From: Leptospira ryugenii
GTDB taxonomy: Bacteria; Spirochaetota; Leptospiria; Leptospirales; Leptospiraceae
Reading direction: 5' to 3'
Length of the DNA stretch: 64,000 nucleotides
Assembly: GCF_003114855.1 (NCBI RefSeq)
Contig: NZ_BFBB01000010.1
Span: forward strand, 1 to 64,000
Each line of letters begins with the position of its first letter. Positions within the stretch are counted from its first letter, which is position 1. A program made the position numbers and the translations under genes. Of the stretch, positions 29,444-37,618 are shown piece after piece. The notes beneath the pieces were generated by a model. It was not told where the DNA came from and did not search any database. It saw only the letters and a program-made list of their open reading frames with translations.

Positions 29444-30778
29444 CAAGAGATAGGTAACGGTTATGCGGCGTGAGAAGGGTAACGCTTTTTAGTAACCTTT
29501 CTTGGTTTATGAACTTTGTATGAATCTGGGTCAGAAATAAGCGAGAAGAAATCATTGTCTATAACACCTAATTTGTTATTAGCAAACCAGATGGAATAAT
29601 GATCACCCTCTCTTTTGATTCCGACATTGAACCCATTGAACGGATTACCGATCATGATGAGATGTCCAAGCCAATTGATGTAACCTCTGTCGTTAACATG
29701 TCTCTGTTTGAATCCAAAAGGGTAAGTGAGTAAGAGATCAGCGTTAGGATCAAAAAGCTTTTCTGACTTCACATAGACTTGTTCCGGAGTTTTCATGTTA
29801 AGAGACTCGTGTGGTCTTTCTCTGTTAAATTCAATTCTCCATTTATCGAAGATTTTTTGGTGTAATGTAATGTTTCCAACGATCTCATGTTGTAGTTCAC
29901 GAGCCATGTCTTTATGCATACGTTCATGAGCGCCATTCTGGTAAGGTTTTCCTGGTTCAATCCGATCGAGCTTAATCCCCAGAGAGAGCCACCAAACAGA
30001 TAGCTTGGTTAGACCTAGAAGGGATTGCATAGAAGCAAAAGGCGGTCCGTTGTCAGATCGGATGATCTCAGGAAGCCCATAGATCTTAAATAACCTAATG
30101 AATTCGGCTTTAACAGAAGGGATATCGCCTTTGCTCAGGGTCTTGATGGACAGAATGTATTTGGAATAATCGTCTCTGATTGTGAGAGGGTTAACCTTTT
30201 CTGAATCAGCAGTATACCACCATCCTTTGAAGTCTACAGTCCAAATATGATTTGCGTGAGTAGACTTTTCTGGTAGAGAAATCCTTTCTCCCAAAATGTT
30301 TGACTCTCTTTCTCTTCTTCGGTAATGTAAGTCCAGCTTTTTGGAAGATGCGATCAAGAGTAGATTTGTCTGGAGGTTTTACATCTGGAAACTTTCTCTT
30401 GTAAAGTTCGAGAATCTTCTTTGATCCCCAAAACTTCTTATTGTTCTTGAGCTTAATGAGCTCGAGAACGACATCTTCCGGAATCTTCTTTGGTGAGCTC
30501 TTCGGAGTTCTCTTCTTGTCGAGAAGCCCAGCTTTTCCCTCGGTTAAAAACCTTTCTTTCCATTTGTATCCACACTTTGTAGATATCCCGAATTCTGCAC
30601 AGAGCTGAGTGAAATTAACTCCTTTCTCAAAGCTCGCCATAACGAAATCCAATCTTAAATCCACGACCTGATTCTCCTTCCAAGGCATCCCCATAGCCCT
30701 CCTAAAAAGGTGTTCTAGGGGATGAGAAACCAGAAAGTGTTACCTATGTCTTGCTACAAAAGTGTTACCCATGTCCTG
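29444..30778 (-). mobile_element. IS481-like insertion sequence with decayed transposase
   Basis: The right end shows two tandem copies of a terminal motif (30739-30753 and 30764-30778: GTTACCTATGTCTTG and GTTACCCATGTCCTG). The left end at 29444-29458 is the inverted copy (CAAGAGATAGGTAAC). Between them lies one transposase gene broken by a frameshift. Size about 1.3 kb, normal for this family. I cannot see a clean target duplication. The insertion lies between the Abi-alpha pair and site F, and the right-hand cassette end is unlike its left-hand end. Confidence 0.7.
29461..30694 (-). pseudogene. IS481-family transposase, frameshifted
   Basis: Two overlapping frames (30206-30694 and 29461-30357) together make one transposase. 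The first has the helix-turn-helix part (FTQLCAEFGIS...GYKWKERF) and the linker up to KKRKRVKH. The second has the DDE core: WTVDFKGWW (first Asp), IIRSDNGPPFAS (second Asp) and AHERMHKDMA (Glu), plus C-terminal RPHESLNMKTPEQ. The switch needs a +1 step near 30300 in an A/G-rich tract. IS481 normally encodes one uninterrupted protein, so decay is likelier than programmed frameshifting. Confidence 0.75.
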
Positions 30779-30800
30779 AGGCATACATTTAAACACTTTC

Positions 30801-30967
30801 GCATAACGAATTAGGATTACCGACGTAGGCTGACCCTGAGTCCCGGAACGGGACGTTAGGGACTGGCACGTTACTTGCGGATGCAAGGGTAGTGACAGAA
30901 AGCCTATGTGTCGCAGACCGAGCGAGGGCGAAGACCCGAAGCGAAGCGTTAAGGCGCTGTTATCTGC
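30801..30967 (-). repeat. attC-like site F
   Basis: About 167 bp, first family, with GCATAAC and GTTATCTGC outer boxes. The inner boxes (GGATTACCG and CGTTAAGGC) no longer match well. The central stem (GTCCC-GGAAC-GGGAC) is intact. It terminates the DRT3 cassette on the minus strand. Confidence 0.75.
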
Positions 30968-30986
30968 TGTGCCGCGCCCCCGATGT

Positions 30987-31023
30987 CTAACCGAGCGAAG
31001 CCACGGAAGGCGTCGCCGGTTAG
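30987..31023 (-). repeat. Short palindrome inside the DRT3 cassette end
   Basis: CTAACCG at 30987-30993 and CGGTTAG at 31017-31023 are perfect complements separated by 23 bases. The TAACCG/CGGTTA ends recall a miniature attC or half-decayed site immediately next to site F. It could also be a transcription-end structure for the small gene at 31035-31250. Confidence 0.4.
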
Positions 31024-31034
31024 CGAATGCCTAT

Positions 31035-31250
31035 CTAATCTTTGTCTTTAGAAAACTCAGCATTCACTTCACCTAAGGCTTTTCTTTGCTGATTAGAAAA
31101 TTTGCGAAAGTTTCGAATAGTTTCTCTAAGACCTTTCGTGGTCTTAATTTGTCTTAGCAATACTTTGCATTGATCAGATTGTGAAACCAATGTATTTTCC
31201 TCTTCCGGTGTAAGATATTTGGTTGGTAAAACTGAAATTGAATGATTCAA
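31035..31250 (-). CDS. Small protein (71 aa) at the end of the DRT3 cassette
   Basis: Basic helical protein beginning MNHSISVLPTKYLTPEEE. No family recognised. It lies after the candidate DRT3 RNA region and before site F, in the same direction as the two reverse transcriptases. It may be an accessory of that system or an independent gene acquired with the cassette. Confidence 0.4.
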   Translation of the reverse strand: MNHSISVLPTKYLTPEEENTLVSQSDQCKVLLRQIKTTKGLRETIRNFRKFSNQQRKALGEVNAEFSKDKD

Positions 31251-31359
31251 GAGTCAGTTAAAGTTTGATTTATACTTTTGCTTGAGAAGCGTTAAAAAAG
31301 AATGCGGATAAAATTCGACTCGTCCTGGAAAAATGCCATTCATTCCTGTAGGTGTAAGT

Positions 31360-31600
31360 TTTAGTTTTGCGTCCCGAACGCGTAGCGTTCGGGCGAACCG
31401 GTTCAAAGAACCGGAGCAAGCTAAATATGAAATTAAGTGATGACAAATGGCCCTCATCCCGATCCTGTGTGTGCAAATAAAATATTCGCTCTCTTTCATT
31501 CTATTCTACTTAGCTGCCGCCAATAGAATAAAAATCAAAGTTTGCCGTCAAAGATGGAAATTCATTGACGTTAAGGGCTTATTGGGCGCTTTTCTAATTA
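31360..31600 (-). ncRNA. Candidate DRT3 non-coding RNA
   Basis: No credible gene fills the 350 bases behind drt3b. The minus strand carries a hairpin (31498-31505 with 31522-31529), then CACACACA at 31473-31466, then two perfect GC-rich hairpins: 31398-31404 with 31408-31414, and 31373-31380 with 31386-31393. DRT3 systems are known to include a non-coding RNA, and I recall work in which an ACACAC motif in it serves as template for one of the two enzymes. The match in motif, structure and neighbourhood is good, but the exact ends are estimates. An 81-aa ORF crossing it is rejected. Confidence 0.6.
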
Positions 31601-31604
31601 AAAA

Positions 31605-33581
31605 TTACCCATACGATAATTCCAATTCTTTTTTCTCTAAAGCAATCAAAAGATCAAGTTCTTTCCACTGTATAAACCAATCATCTATCTCATTATCCGA
31701 TAACTCTTTCTCAAAATCCACTAAGGCAAGCGATGCAGAAGACATATGAATCTTACACATATTGAGAATTAAGGATTTTCTATATCCATTATCAATGAAA
31801 GGACAAGCTATGGTATCCAAAAACAAATAAGCTAATTCTGCATTTTCATTGATCTTTTCTAAATTTTCTAACTTTTTATCTATTATCTTTAAGGCTTTAT
31901 CCTTTAATAAAGAATAATCCTCATTGTTTTTCACATAGTATAAAAAAGACATCAGATCAAAGTAACTGACTTCATCTGAGTCAAAATTAAATATACTATC
32001 GATTACCTGAATGGGCAGAAGATATTCATCTCCCAATTCTCTAATTGCCAACAGAATATTTAATTTTTCTAATGGAACAAACGCTATGTAATCATTATCT
32101 TCAAATTTATAGTTATGAAAAAACTCCCGAGAAAGCTCAACCGTTCGTTCTGCAATAAGCTCAGCGTGCTGCGGAAAATGCCCCTTAAAAAACCGGTTCA
32201 CCATAATTAAAATTTGGCATAGTTTATATGAAGAGTTCACCGATGGCTCTAATGCATAAAAATAAAAAGAAGCCTCTAAAATAAGTAGAAGACTATTTTT
32301 ATAATCTCCATGTTTAGTTTCTGGATCTGCTTGACGAGAAATACCATCCATAATTTCTAAAGCCCTATTTCTAAGTGATGAAATAATGTATCCGCAAGCA
32401 ATTGGAAAGCTATCCTTCATCTCGGCGCAAACCGATTTAATCCTATGAATAAAATTTCTCTTGAGCTCATCAAGATGGTGTATTTCCAAAGGAGAAGAAA
32501 CGTTGATATTGCTAGAATCTTTTGTTTCGAGAATAAACTTATTATAAAATATTTTAATCTCAGTTTTTACGTCTTGTATTACTTTCGATTTGACAGTAAA
32601 ATATGGTCTTTTGTACTTTTCTACTTTTAACTCATTAAAATATAAATTGTATTTTGACAACTCGTCGGAAATTTCTTCTCGAATTCTGCGAACTGTTGAT
32701 TCACTGTTAGAATAAACAAAATAATCATCTACATAACGACGAAACACGTAATTGTCGTTGAATGATAATTCATATTTGGTTTTCAAATTATTAATTACAG
32801 TAATATCAATTTTCTGGAGAATAATCTCGGCAAATATCCTGCTAACCTCGGGGCCAATAAGAATACCATTGGTTTCCCCATGATTACTATTCTGCATGAG
32901 TTTATCAAAACTAGCACCGAAAGAATTTGCTTTCTTATAGCGCTTTGTAAAATCTTTTGTCTTTGTTGCCCATGAAATAGTGTGCGTATAAATTGAAGAG
33001 AAACACTTTGATATATCTAGAAGCCAAAGATTGGAAAATCGCTTTTCATAATTAAGCATTTCCTCCGAATCAAAATATTTATAGATTCTATCATACCCTT
33101 TATACGCAAAGTAAGAACTTGGATGAACAATTTCAGATTCTTCATTTTCTAAAAGAATTTTATCAGAACGAAATTTACTGATTTTTTTGGCACGATCACT
33201 TTTATAATAAAATGAGGCTCCTACTGAAACGGGGGCTCTTAAACTTACTTCGTTTCGAGATGTATAATAGCAGATAAGACGACCATATGTTTCGTAAAAT
33301 TCCACCATTAATAATTGTGAAGATGGGTGCAATAATGATAAGATTCTAATTGAATCAGCGCTTTTTCGAATTTTATACTTATATGGTATTTTTGCCCAAT
33401 CGGAATTATCTCCATCTACTCCAACAATATATTTCATTGTTTTCAATTCAATACCCGAAGATAACTTGCGATAAAAACCTTCATTCGAAAAAATGATCGG
33501 AACTTCATATGGAGATGTCTCTGAAATAATTACGCGATAATAGTCGCCTCGATTAATTTTCTTCAGTCTCTTTTTAGACAT
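31605..33581 (-). CDS. drt3b: Antiviral reverse transcriptase Drt3b (UG8 type)
   Basis: A 658-aa protein. The N-terminus has the Drt3b-like YYRVIISETSPYEVPIIFSN. The polymerase core has LWLLDISKCFSSIYTH (motif A Asp) at about 190-205, GILIGPEVSRIFAEI (motif B) at about 240-255 and RRYVDDYFVY (catalytic YVDD) at about 285-295. The C-terminal 250 residues are an alpha-helical repeat-like domain. It overlaps the drt3a stop by 8 bases. Gao et al. 2020 described type 3 DRT as two reverse transcriptases protecting against phage; both are needed. Full length and intact motifs suggest activity. Confidence 0.8.
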   Translation of the reverse strand: MSKKRLKKINRGDYYRVIISETSPYEVPIIFSNEGFYRKLSSGIELKTMKYIVGVDGDNSDWAKIPYKYKIRKSADSIRILSLLHPSSQLLMVEFYETYGRLICYYTSRNEVSLRAPVSVGASFYYKSDRAKKISKFRSDKILLENEESEIVHPSSYFAYKGYDRIYKYFDSEEMLNYEKRFSNLWLLDISKCFSSIYTHTISWATKTKDFTKRYKKANSFGASFDKLMQNSNHGETNGILIGPEVSRIFAEIILQKIDITVINNLKTKYELSFNDNYVFRRYVDDYFVYSNSESTVRRIREEISDELSKYNLYFNELKVEKYKRPYFTVKSKVIQDVKTEIKIFYNKFILETKDSSNINVSSPLEIHHLDELKRNFIHRIKSVCAEMKDSFPIACGYIISSLRNRALEIMDGISRQADPETKHGDYKNSLLLILEASFYFYALEPSVNSSYKLCQILIMVNRFFKGHFPQHAELIAERTVELSREFFHNYKFEDNDYIAFVPLEKLNILLAIRELGDEYLLPIQVIDSIFNFDSDEVSYFDLMSFLYYVKNNEDYSLLKDKALKIIDKKLENLEKINENAELAYLFLDTIACPFIDNGYRKSLILNMCKIHMSSASLALVDFEKELSDNEIDDWFIQWKELDLLIALEKKELELSYG

Positions 33582-34833
33582 ATTCCCAACACCGCTTTAT
33601 CTTGCTTAACCTACTAGGAGAAAAATAATGAAACACCTTGTCTTTAAACCCATTCCTGAAGCTAAGCTTAAGCAGATTGCGTCGCTCCTGTTGGCTTAAG
33701 ATTGTAGAGATTTTCGAATAAATTTTTCCCTTCGGCACGAGCAGAATATTCCGAAAGAAATTATCGAGATTTGGCAACACTTCACTCTCAGTATAATTTA
33801 TATATTTGTAATTGTAGTAAATACCGCTTTTTCTTTTTATCCCATTTCTTCTATCTAATAAGGAAAAATTACCCGTTATGAATTTTACTCTATCAGTTAA
33901 AAGTCTTAGATCTTGATTACGATGATAGTCTAATAGAGATTTAATCAGTCGAGATTTGAATTTATTTTTTTTGCCTTCTGATATATCTATTTCAATACGT
34001 CTCAGGCTTTTTTGTTTATGCTGATAATCCTCCAGCAAGGTATGTAACTTAAAATGATATCCTAAATAATCTAAAGTTTCGATAATATCTGTTGAACCTT
34101 TATTCCCAGTTTGATCAACTGTGATAATCTTTGTCTTAGTTGTATTAAAGGAAAGTCCAGTGGGCAAATCATCTTTCAGCTTCTGCTGTAATTTACTTAT
34201 ATCACTTACTGGGTCGACTATCAAAATTATATCATCCACAAATCTTTGGTAGAAATATATACCTTGAAGATTCGAAATAGTTTTATCATATTCATTCAAT
34301 TCGAATTCAGCTAAAGTGGCACTTAATGGTAGCCCCCTGGCCAAACCAGTAATTTGCTCTCTTTTCAAAAAGCTAAAGAAGCTTTTCAATAGTTGGTAAT
34401 TTTGTCTTGAAAGAAATAAGTTCTTATTAACTTTTAAAAGAATTGAGTCTGTGTTAACAGATTCATAGAAACTTTTTATATCTAGTCTAATTACCGTATA
34501 AGGATGCGTTTCTTTTAAAAGTGAAAGTAAAGTAAATATAATACTATCTCGATCAATCAGCTTAAAGTTGGAAAAATATTTTATATTTTCATTTATTTTT
34601 CTTAAAACAAGCTCATCAGAAATGTCTTCCAATTGATAAATTTTCTTTTTATTTTTAGTAGTAACGTTCAATCCAACAGGAGTTGTTTCAAAGCCTTCTT
34701 TTGCTCTCTTTTGCGCTAGAGCTAAAACTTGATCTTTCACCGAATTATTGCTAAGTCGATTATCATGATAAATATCGCTCCTATTGATAAGGCGAGATAA
34801 ACTTACTTTACTAAATGTTTGATCAAACTTCAT
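33574..34833 (-). CDS. drt3a: Antiviral reverse transcriptase Drt3a (UG3 type)
   Basis: A 419-aa protein beginning FDQTFSKVSLSRLI, as in Drt3a proteins. Polymerase motifs are RLDIKSFYESV (motif A) at about 117-127, GLPLSATLAEFEL (motif B) at about 163-176 and YQRFVDDIILI (catalytic FVDD) at about 192-202. First gene of the cassette, starting about 70 bases inside its boundary, directly upstream of and overlapping drt3b. No clear ribosome site is visible, so it may be leaderless or weakly initiated. Neither DGR repeats nor a retron msr/msd layout is present. Confidence 0.8.
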   Translation of the reverse strand: MKFDQTFSKVSLSRLINRSDIYHDNRLSNNSVKDQVLALAQKRAKEGFETTPVGLNVTTKNKKKIYQLEDISDELVLRKINENIKYFSNFKLIDRDSIIFTLLSLLKETHPYTVIRLDIKSFYESVNTDSILLKVNKNLFLSRQNYQLLKSFFSFLKREQITGLARGLPLSATLAEFELNEYDKTISNLQGIYFYQRFVDDIILIVDPVSDISKLQQKLKDDLPTGLSFNTTKTKIITVDQTGNKGSTDIIETLDYLGYHFKLHTLLEDYQHKQKSLRRIEIDISEGKKNKFKSRLIKSLLDYHRNQDLRLLTDRVKFITGNFSLLDRRNGIKRKSGIYYNYKYINYTESEVLPNLDNFFRNILLVPKGKIYSKISTILSQQERRNLLKLSFRNGFKDKVFHYFSPSRLSKIKRCWEYV

Positions 34834-34850
34834 TTTTAATAATATTTAAA

Positions 34851-34870
34851 GCCTGCCACGGATGGCAGGC
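34851..34870 (-). promoter_or_regulatory. Hairpin in the drt3a leader
   Basis: A perfect 8-bp stem (GCCTGCCA / TGGCAGGC) with a 4-base loop, 18 bases before the drt3a start codon. It may regulate translation, mark the 5' end of the transcript, or be part of the system RNA. Confidence 0.4.
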
Positions 34871-34898
34871 GCTATAATGAGGGGGGCGCGGCATTGCA

Positions 34899-35059
34899 GA
34901 TAACGAACTAGACTTACCGAAGTTCCCCGACCCTGAGTCCCGTCGGGACGTTAGGGACTGGCATGTAGCTTGCGTAAGCAAGGCGAATGCCAGAAGGGGA
35001 ATTTGCCGCAGGCCGAGCGAGGCCTTGTGCCGAAGCGTAGCGGTAAGTCGCTGTTATGC
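34899..35059 (-). repeat. attC-like site G
   Basis: 161 bp, second attC family (arms GTTCCCC / GGGGAATTT). Inner boxes GACTTACCG and CGGTAAGTC are perfect complements and differ from those of sites D and E, so the pairing has co-varied. Outer boxes GATAAC and GTTATGC. Confidence 0.8.
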
Positions 35060-35073
35060 GATGTTCTGGTTTC

Positions 35074-36180
35074 TTACAATTCATGATAAATCGCTATTGG
35101 ATCGATTATTATTTCGTTTTTTAGTCTGCCAGAAAAGTGTGCTTCTACACCTGAAAAAGCATTTAAGATTTTTTCTAAAACTTGTTTGATTACTTCGTCA
35201 TCATCATTTTCTGAATCGACTTCTCTGTCTATCCTGTCTTGAACTTCTTCTATAGTTTCACTTTCAGATTGAGTAATAATTCCAACTAAAGTTAATGGTT
35301 TCTCTGTTTTGAGTGCGTATTTTTTAATCAGCGCATTTTCGCTTTCACGTAAGTATTCTCTGTTAACTATTGTTGAAAACAATATATCTGGCAAAAGGAT
35401 TCGAAGCTCAAGTATATCGCGATATCCAAAGTTTAACAGGTATTTAATATTCTCTAGAAATTGAGGATCTTGGTATAGGTTATTTTCTTTAGCTAATCGG
35501 CGTGCGTCTGCTAAGTATTGTAATTGTGCCTTTAGTCTTGCTATTTGATTACGATCCTTAGTTTGTTTTGCTTCTTCATCGACTCTTTTGACTATTTCTT
35601 GTCGTGAATCATGAGTACTTACATAGGTAAGTGCTTCACCAACTTTGTTAAAATCTTCAATTACGGAGGAAAGAAATTTTGAATCGAGAAATTTCGCAGT
35701 TCCTGTTACTTTGATAAAAGTTTTGCCTCTAAAAGAGGAAATTGCAGTATTCGAATTGGTCGCATCTACAGTAAGGAGCCTTTCCATTGAAACTATTTGT
35801 TCTTCAAAAAGAGTATAGGCGAAATCATGTAGAAATTTCCTCTCCATTTTTCCTTTTTCCATTGTTGCTATTTCACCTATGCTTCTGCCACTAAAGAATT
35901 GAGATGTCTGAGTTTGTGTTTTGGAAGAAATTTGCTGATCTGAACTTAGAATATAATCTGTCATGCCAGAAAATAGCTGAGATGAAAATGAAAATAGCTT
36001 GTATTCATCCAAATAAAGAAAAGATCTAATTGGTGAAGTTTTAACTGGCGGTTTTTCATCTTTTGTATGAGTTTTTGCAAATTCTTTGATTCTATATTCT
36101 TTATATAAAGATAGAAATAGAAAAGCTAATGTAGCTAGAGAAAATACTCCAGATGTAACCGTTATGGCAATATCAATCAT
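35074..36180 (-). CDS. DUF6414-like membrane-anchored protein
   Basis: I start it at the ATG at 36180, with AGAGG 9 bases upstream and an 8-base overlap with the previous gene; the frame would also allow 36240. One N-terminal transmembrane helix (IAITVTSGVFSLATLAFLFL), then a cytosolic part opening with IRSFLYLDEYKLFSFSSQLF, the pattern of the DUF6414 family. A Gln/Lys/Asp-rich helical segment at about 190-240 follows, then a Glu/Asp-rich coil at about 315-345. Unknown biochemistry. With the 4-helix protein upstream it forms a two-gene membrane module; defence is only inferred from the company it keeps. Confidence 0.55.
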   Translation of the reverse strand: MIDIAITVTSGVFSLATLAFLFLSLYKEYRIKEFAKTHTKDEKPPVKTSPIRSFLYLDEYKLFSFSSQLFSGMTDYILSSDQQISSKTQTQTSQFFSGRSIGEIATMEKGKMERKFLHDFAYTLFEEQIVSMERLLTVDATNSNTAISSFRGKTFIKVTGTAKFLDSKFLSSVIEDFNKVGEALTYVSTHDSRQEIVKRVDEEAKQTKDRNQIARLKAQLQYLADARRLAKENNLYQDPQFLENIKYLLNFGYRDILELRILLPDILFSTIVNREYLRESENALIKKYALKTEKPLTLVGIITQSESETIEEVQDRIDREVDSENDDDEVIKQVLEKILNAFSGVEAHFSGRLKNEIIIDPIAIYHEL

Positions 36181-36580
36181 GTAATTTTTCCTCTTGATGA
36201 TAAATTCTCCATGTATACAGCAAAATAGATATTGAACCAATGGCTGACCCAGCCTGAATTATCTCAGGCCTAACAGCATTTGGTTCAATAATAGAATAAA
36301 TTGAAACAATTAACATTAGTGAACAGAATATAACGTATAAAATAGATATTGCAAAAATAGTTTCAGCAGTAATATTCGTATTTCTTTGTGGACCAAATTC
36401 CTGAATATTAGAAATACCTAAAACTAGACCAAAAGTAATAATATCTGATTCACTTAAAAGAATAGATAACTGGGCTTTCTTAAAAATTGCAAAAGCTATG
36501 AGCCTTGCAAACATAGGAATTAGTCCCACTATTACAGTATATAGAAGCCATCGTCTTTTTGTTAATTTATTATTTGGCAT
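36173..36580 (-). CDS. Small four-helix membrane protein
   Basis: A 135-aa protein with four hydrophobic helices (about residues 10-30, 38-55, 70-95 and 105-123) and a charged tail. It begins about 25 bases inside the cassette and overlaps the DUF6414-like gene by 8 bases. No family recognised. Confidence 0.55.
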   Translation of the reverse strand: MPNNKLTKRRWLLYTVIVGLIPMFARLIAFAIFKKAQLSILLSESDIITFGLVLGISNIQEFGPQRNTNITAETIFAISILYVIFCSLMLIVSIYSIIEPNAVRPEIIQAGSAIGSISILLYTWRIYHQEEKLHD

Positions 36581-36602
36581 AATTATATTGTTTCAGAATT
36601 TC

Positions 36603-36808
36603 GCATAACGTGTCAAGCTAGCCGAAGTGCGAGGGTAGCGAGCATTTGCCCGAGTTCTGATGCGGCGCGCGCACTTTTGATATTCCTAATTCTGCGCGCG
36701 TCCGCACGAGCGAAAGAATGAAGCGAAGCGAAATGATTCGCGAGAAGAACGAGTGGCTGAGCACCGTAGCGAAACGAAGTGCAGCGGAACGGCTAGCGGA
36801 AGTTATGC
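36603..36808 (-). repeat. attC-like site H (long)
   Basis: 206 bp, the longest site, with GCATAAC / GTTATGC outer boxes and fully complementary GCTAGCCG / CGGCTAGC inner boxes. The middle is unlike sites B-G (GC-rich, with GCGCGCGCAC), so this site comes from a different lineage. Confidence 0.7.
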
Positions 36809-36926
36809 GAAGTCCGGCCGTTTTGCTTGGATACGAGTGCCATTCCGGGATGGACGGTGCACGTAGAGAAGCCGCGCGCCGACAGGGCATTCGCAAGATG
36901 ACCTGGCTACGCGAAGCTGAAAGACC

Positions 36927-37334
36927 CTATTGAGGAAATGGCCTTACGGGGACGCTGCTGCAAAGACATGAGTAATCAGATGCGAATACTTCCTTACCCG
37001 CATATCCAATGCCGCACGTGTTACCGAACATGCTATGGGTTGGGATATTATACCCAGGCCGGATTCCCGTGTTTGTAGCGTTGTCCGTTCCACAGATGTG
37101 AAAGGCGTGCTTGGCAGACGGATTGGAAGCGTCCACATAGACCCCGCTCAGGACGGCACCGAGGTTTACGGACGAGCACACAACGTCACATGGGCGAGCC
37201 GTGGGATTTGTAGCCGTCTTAGCAGGAACCCAGAAAAGTGTTGGATTAATACCCGCCTGTCCCGGGTTAGCGGAGACATTTGTTGTCCCGAAGACGACTA
37301 ACGTTACTGCGAGTCCTAGAGTGAATTTGAACAT
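36927..37334 (-). CDS. Small secreted cysteine-rich protein
   Basis: A 135-aa protein with a signal peptide (FTLGLAVTLVVFGTTNVSA, cut after about residue 22). The mature part is Gly/Asn/Thr-rich with six or more cysteines, suggesting disulfides outside the cytoplasm. An AGGAGGT ribosome site lies 7-8 bases before the ATG. G+C is clearly higher than in the neighbours. Single-gene cassette between sites H and I; its leader (about 125 bases) is long enough to hold a promoter. Function unknown. Confidence 0.6.
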   Translation of the reverse strand: MFKFTLGLAVTLVVFGTTNVSANPGQAGINPTLFWVPAKTATNPTARPCDVVCSSVNLGAVLSGVYVDASNPSAKHAFHICGTDNATNTGIRPGYNIPTHSMFGNTCGIGYAGKEVFASDYSCLCSSVPVRPFPQ

Positions 37335-37458
37335 GGTGTACCTCCTTTTGGTTACATGTCATTGACATTTCTTTTAGAAAAAGAAGTCCGATTGCTGGAT
37401 AAATGTGATTGCATCTGCTCTCAAGCCATTTCGGCAGACCGCATGACGGCCGGATTTC

Positions 37459-37587
37459 GCATAACGAACTAGTCTTCCCGAAGTTCCCCGCCCTGAGCCT
37501 GCGTAGTAGGCGTTAGGGAAAGCGGGGAATTTGCCGCAGGCCGAGTGAGGCCTTGTGCCGAAACGTAGCGGGAAGACGCTGTTATGC
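37459..37587 (-). repeat. attC-like site I
   Basis: 129 bp, second family, lacking about 30 bases of the central part. GTCTTCCCG / CGGGAAGAC inner boxes and AAGTTCCCCGC / GCGGGGAATTT arms pair well. Outer boxes GCATAAC and GTTATGC. Confidence 0.8.
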
Positions 37588-37618
37588 GCTGACGCGATTT
37601 CACAAATTTCCGAATTAT

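Noticed and set aside
30206..30357. Programmed frameshift in the IS transposase as in IS3
   Set aside because: The catalytic motifs fit IS481, which uses one frame, and no standard slippery heptamer is found at the switch; simple decay is likelier.
31254..31499. 81-aa ORF behind drt3b
   Set aside because: It runs through the three hairpins and the CACACACA motif of the RNA candidate, and its sequence simply reflects the inverted repeats.
31605..34833. Retron or diversity-generating retroelement
   Set aside because: Two overlapping RT genes of UG3/UG8 type; no msr/msd inverted repeats flanking a single RT and no template/variable repeat pair or Avd gene.
36618..36933. ORFs on both strands within site H
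   Set aside because: Arg/Ala/Ser-rich frames produced by the palindromic attC sequence.
37035..37301. Plus-strand ORF opposite the secreted Cys-rich protein
   Set aside because: The minus-strand frame has a signal peptide, ribosome site and cassette orientation; the plus frame has none of these.
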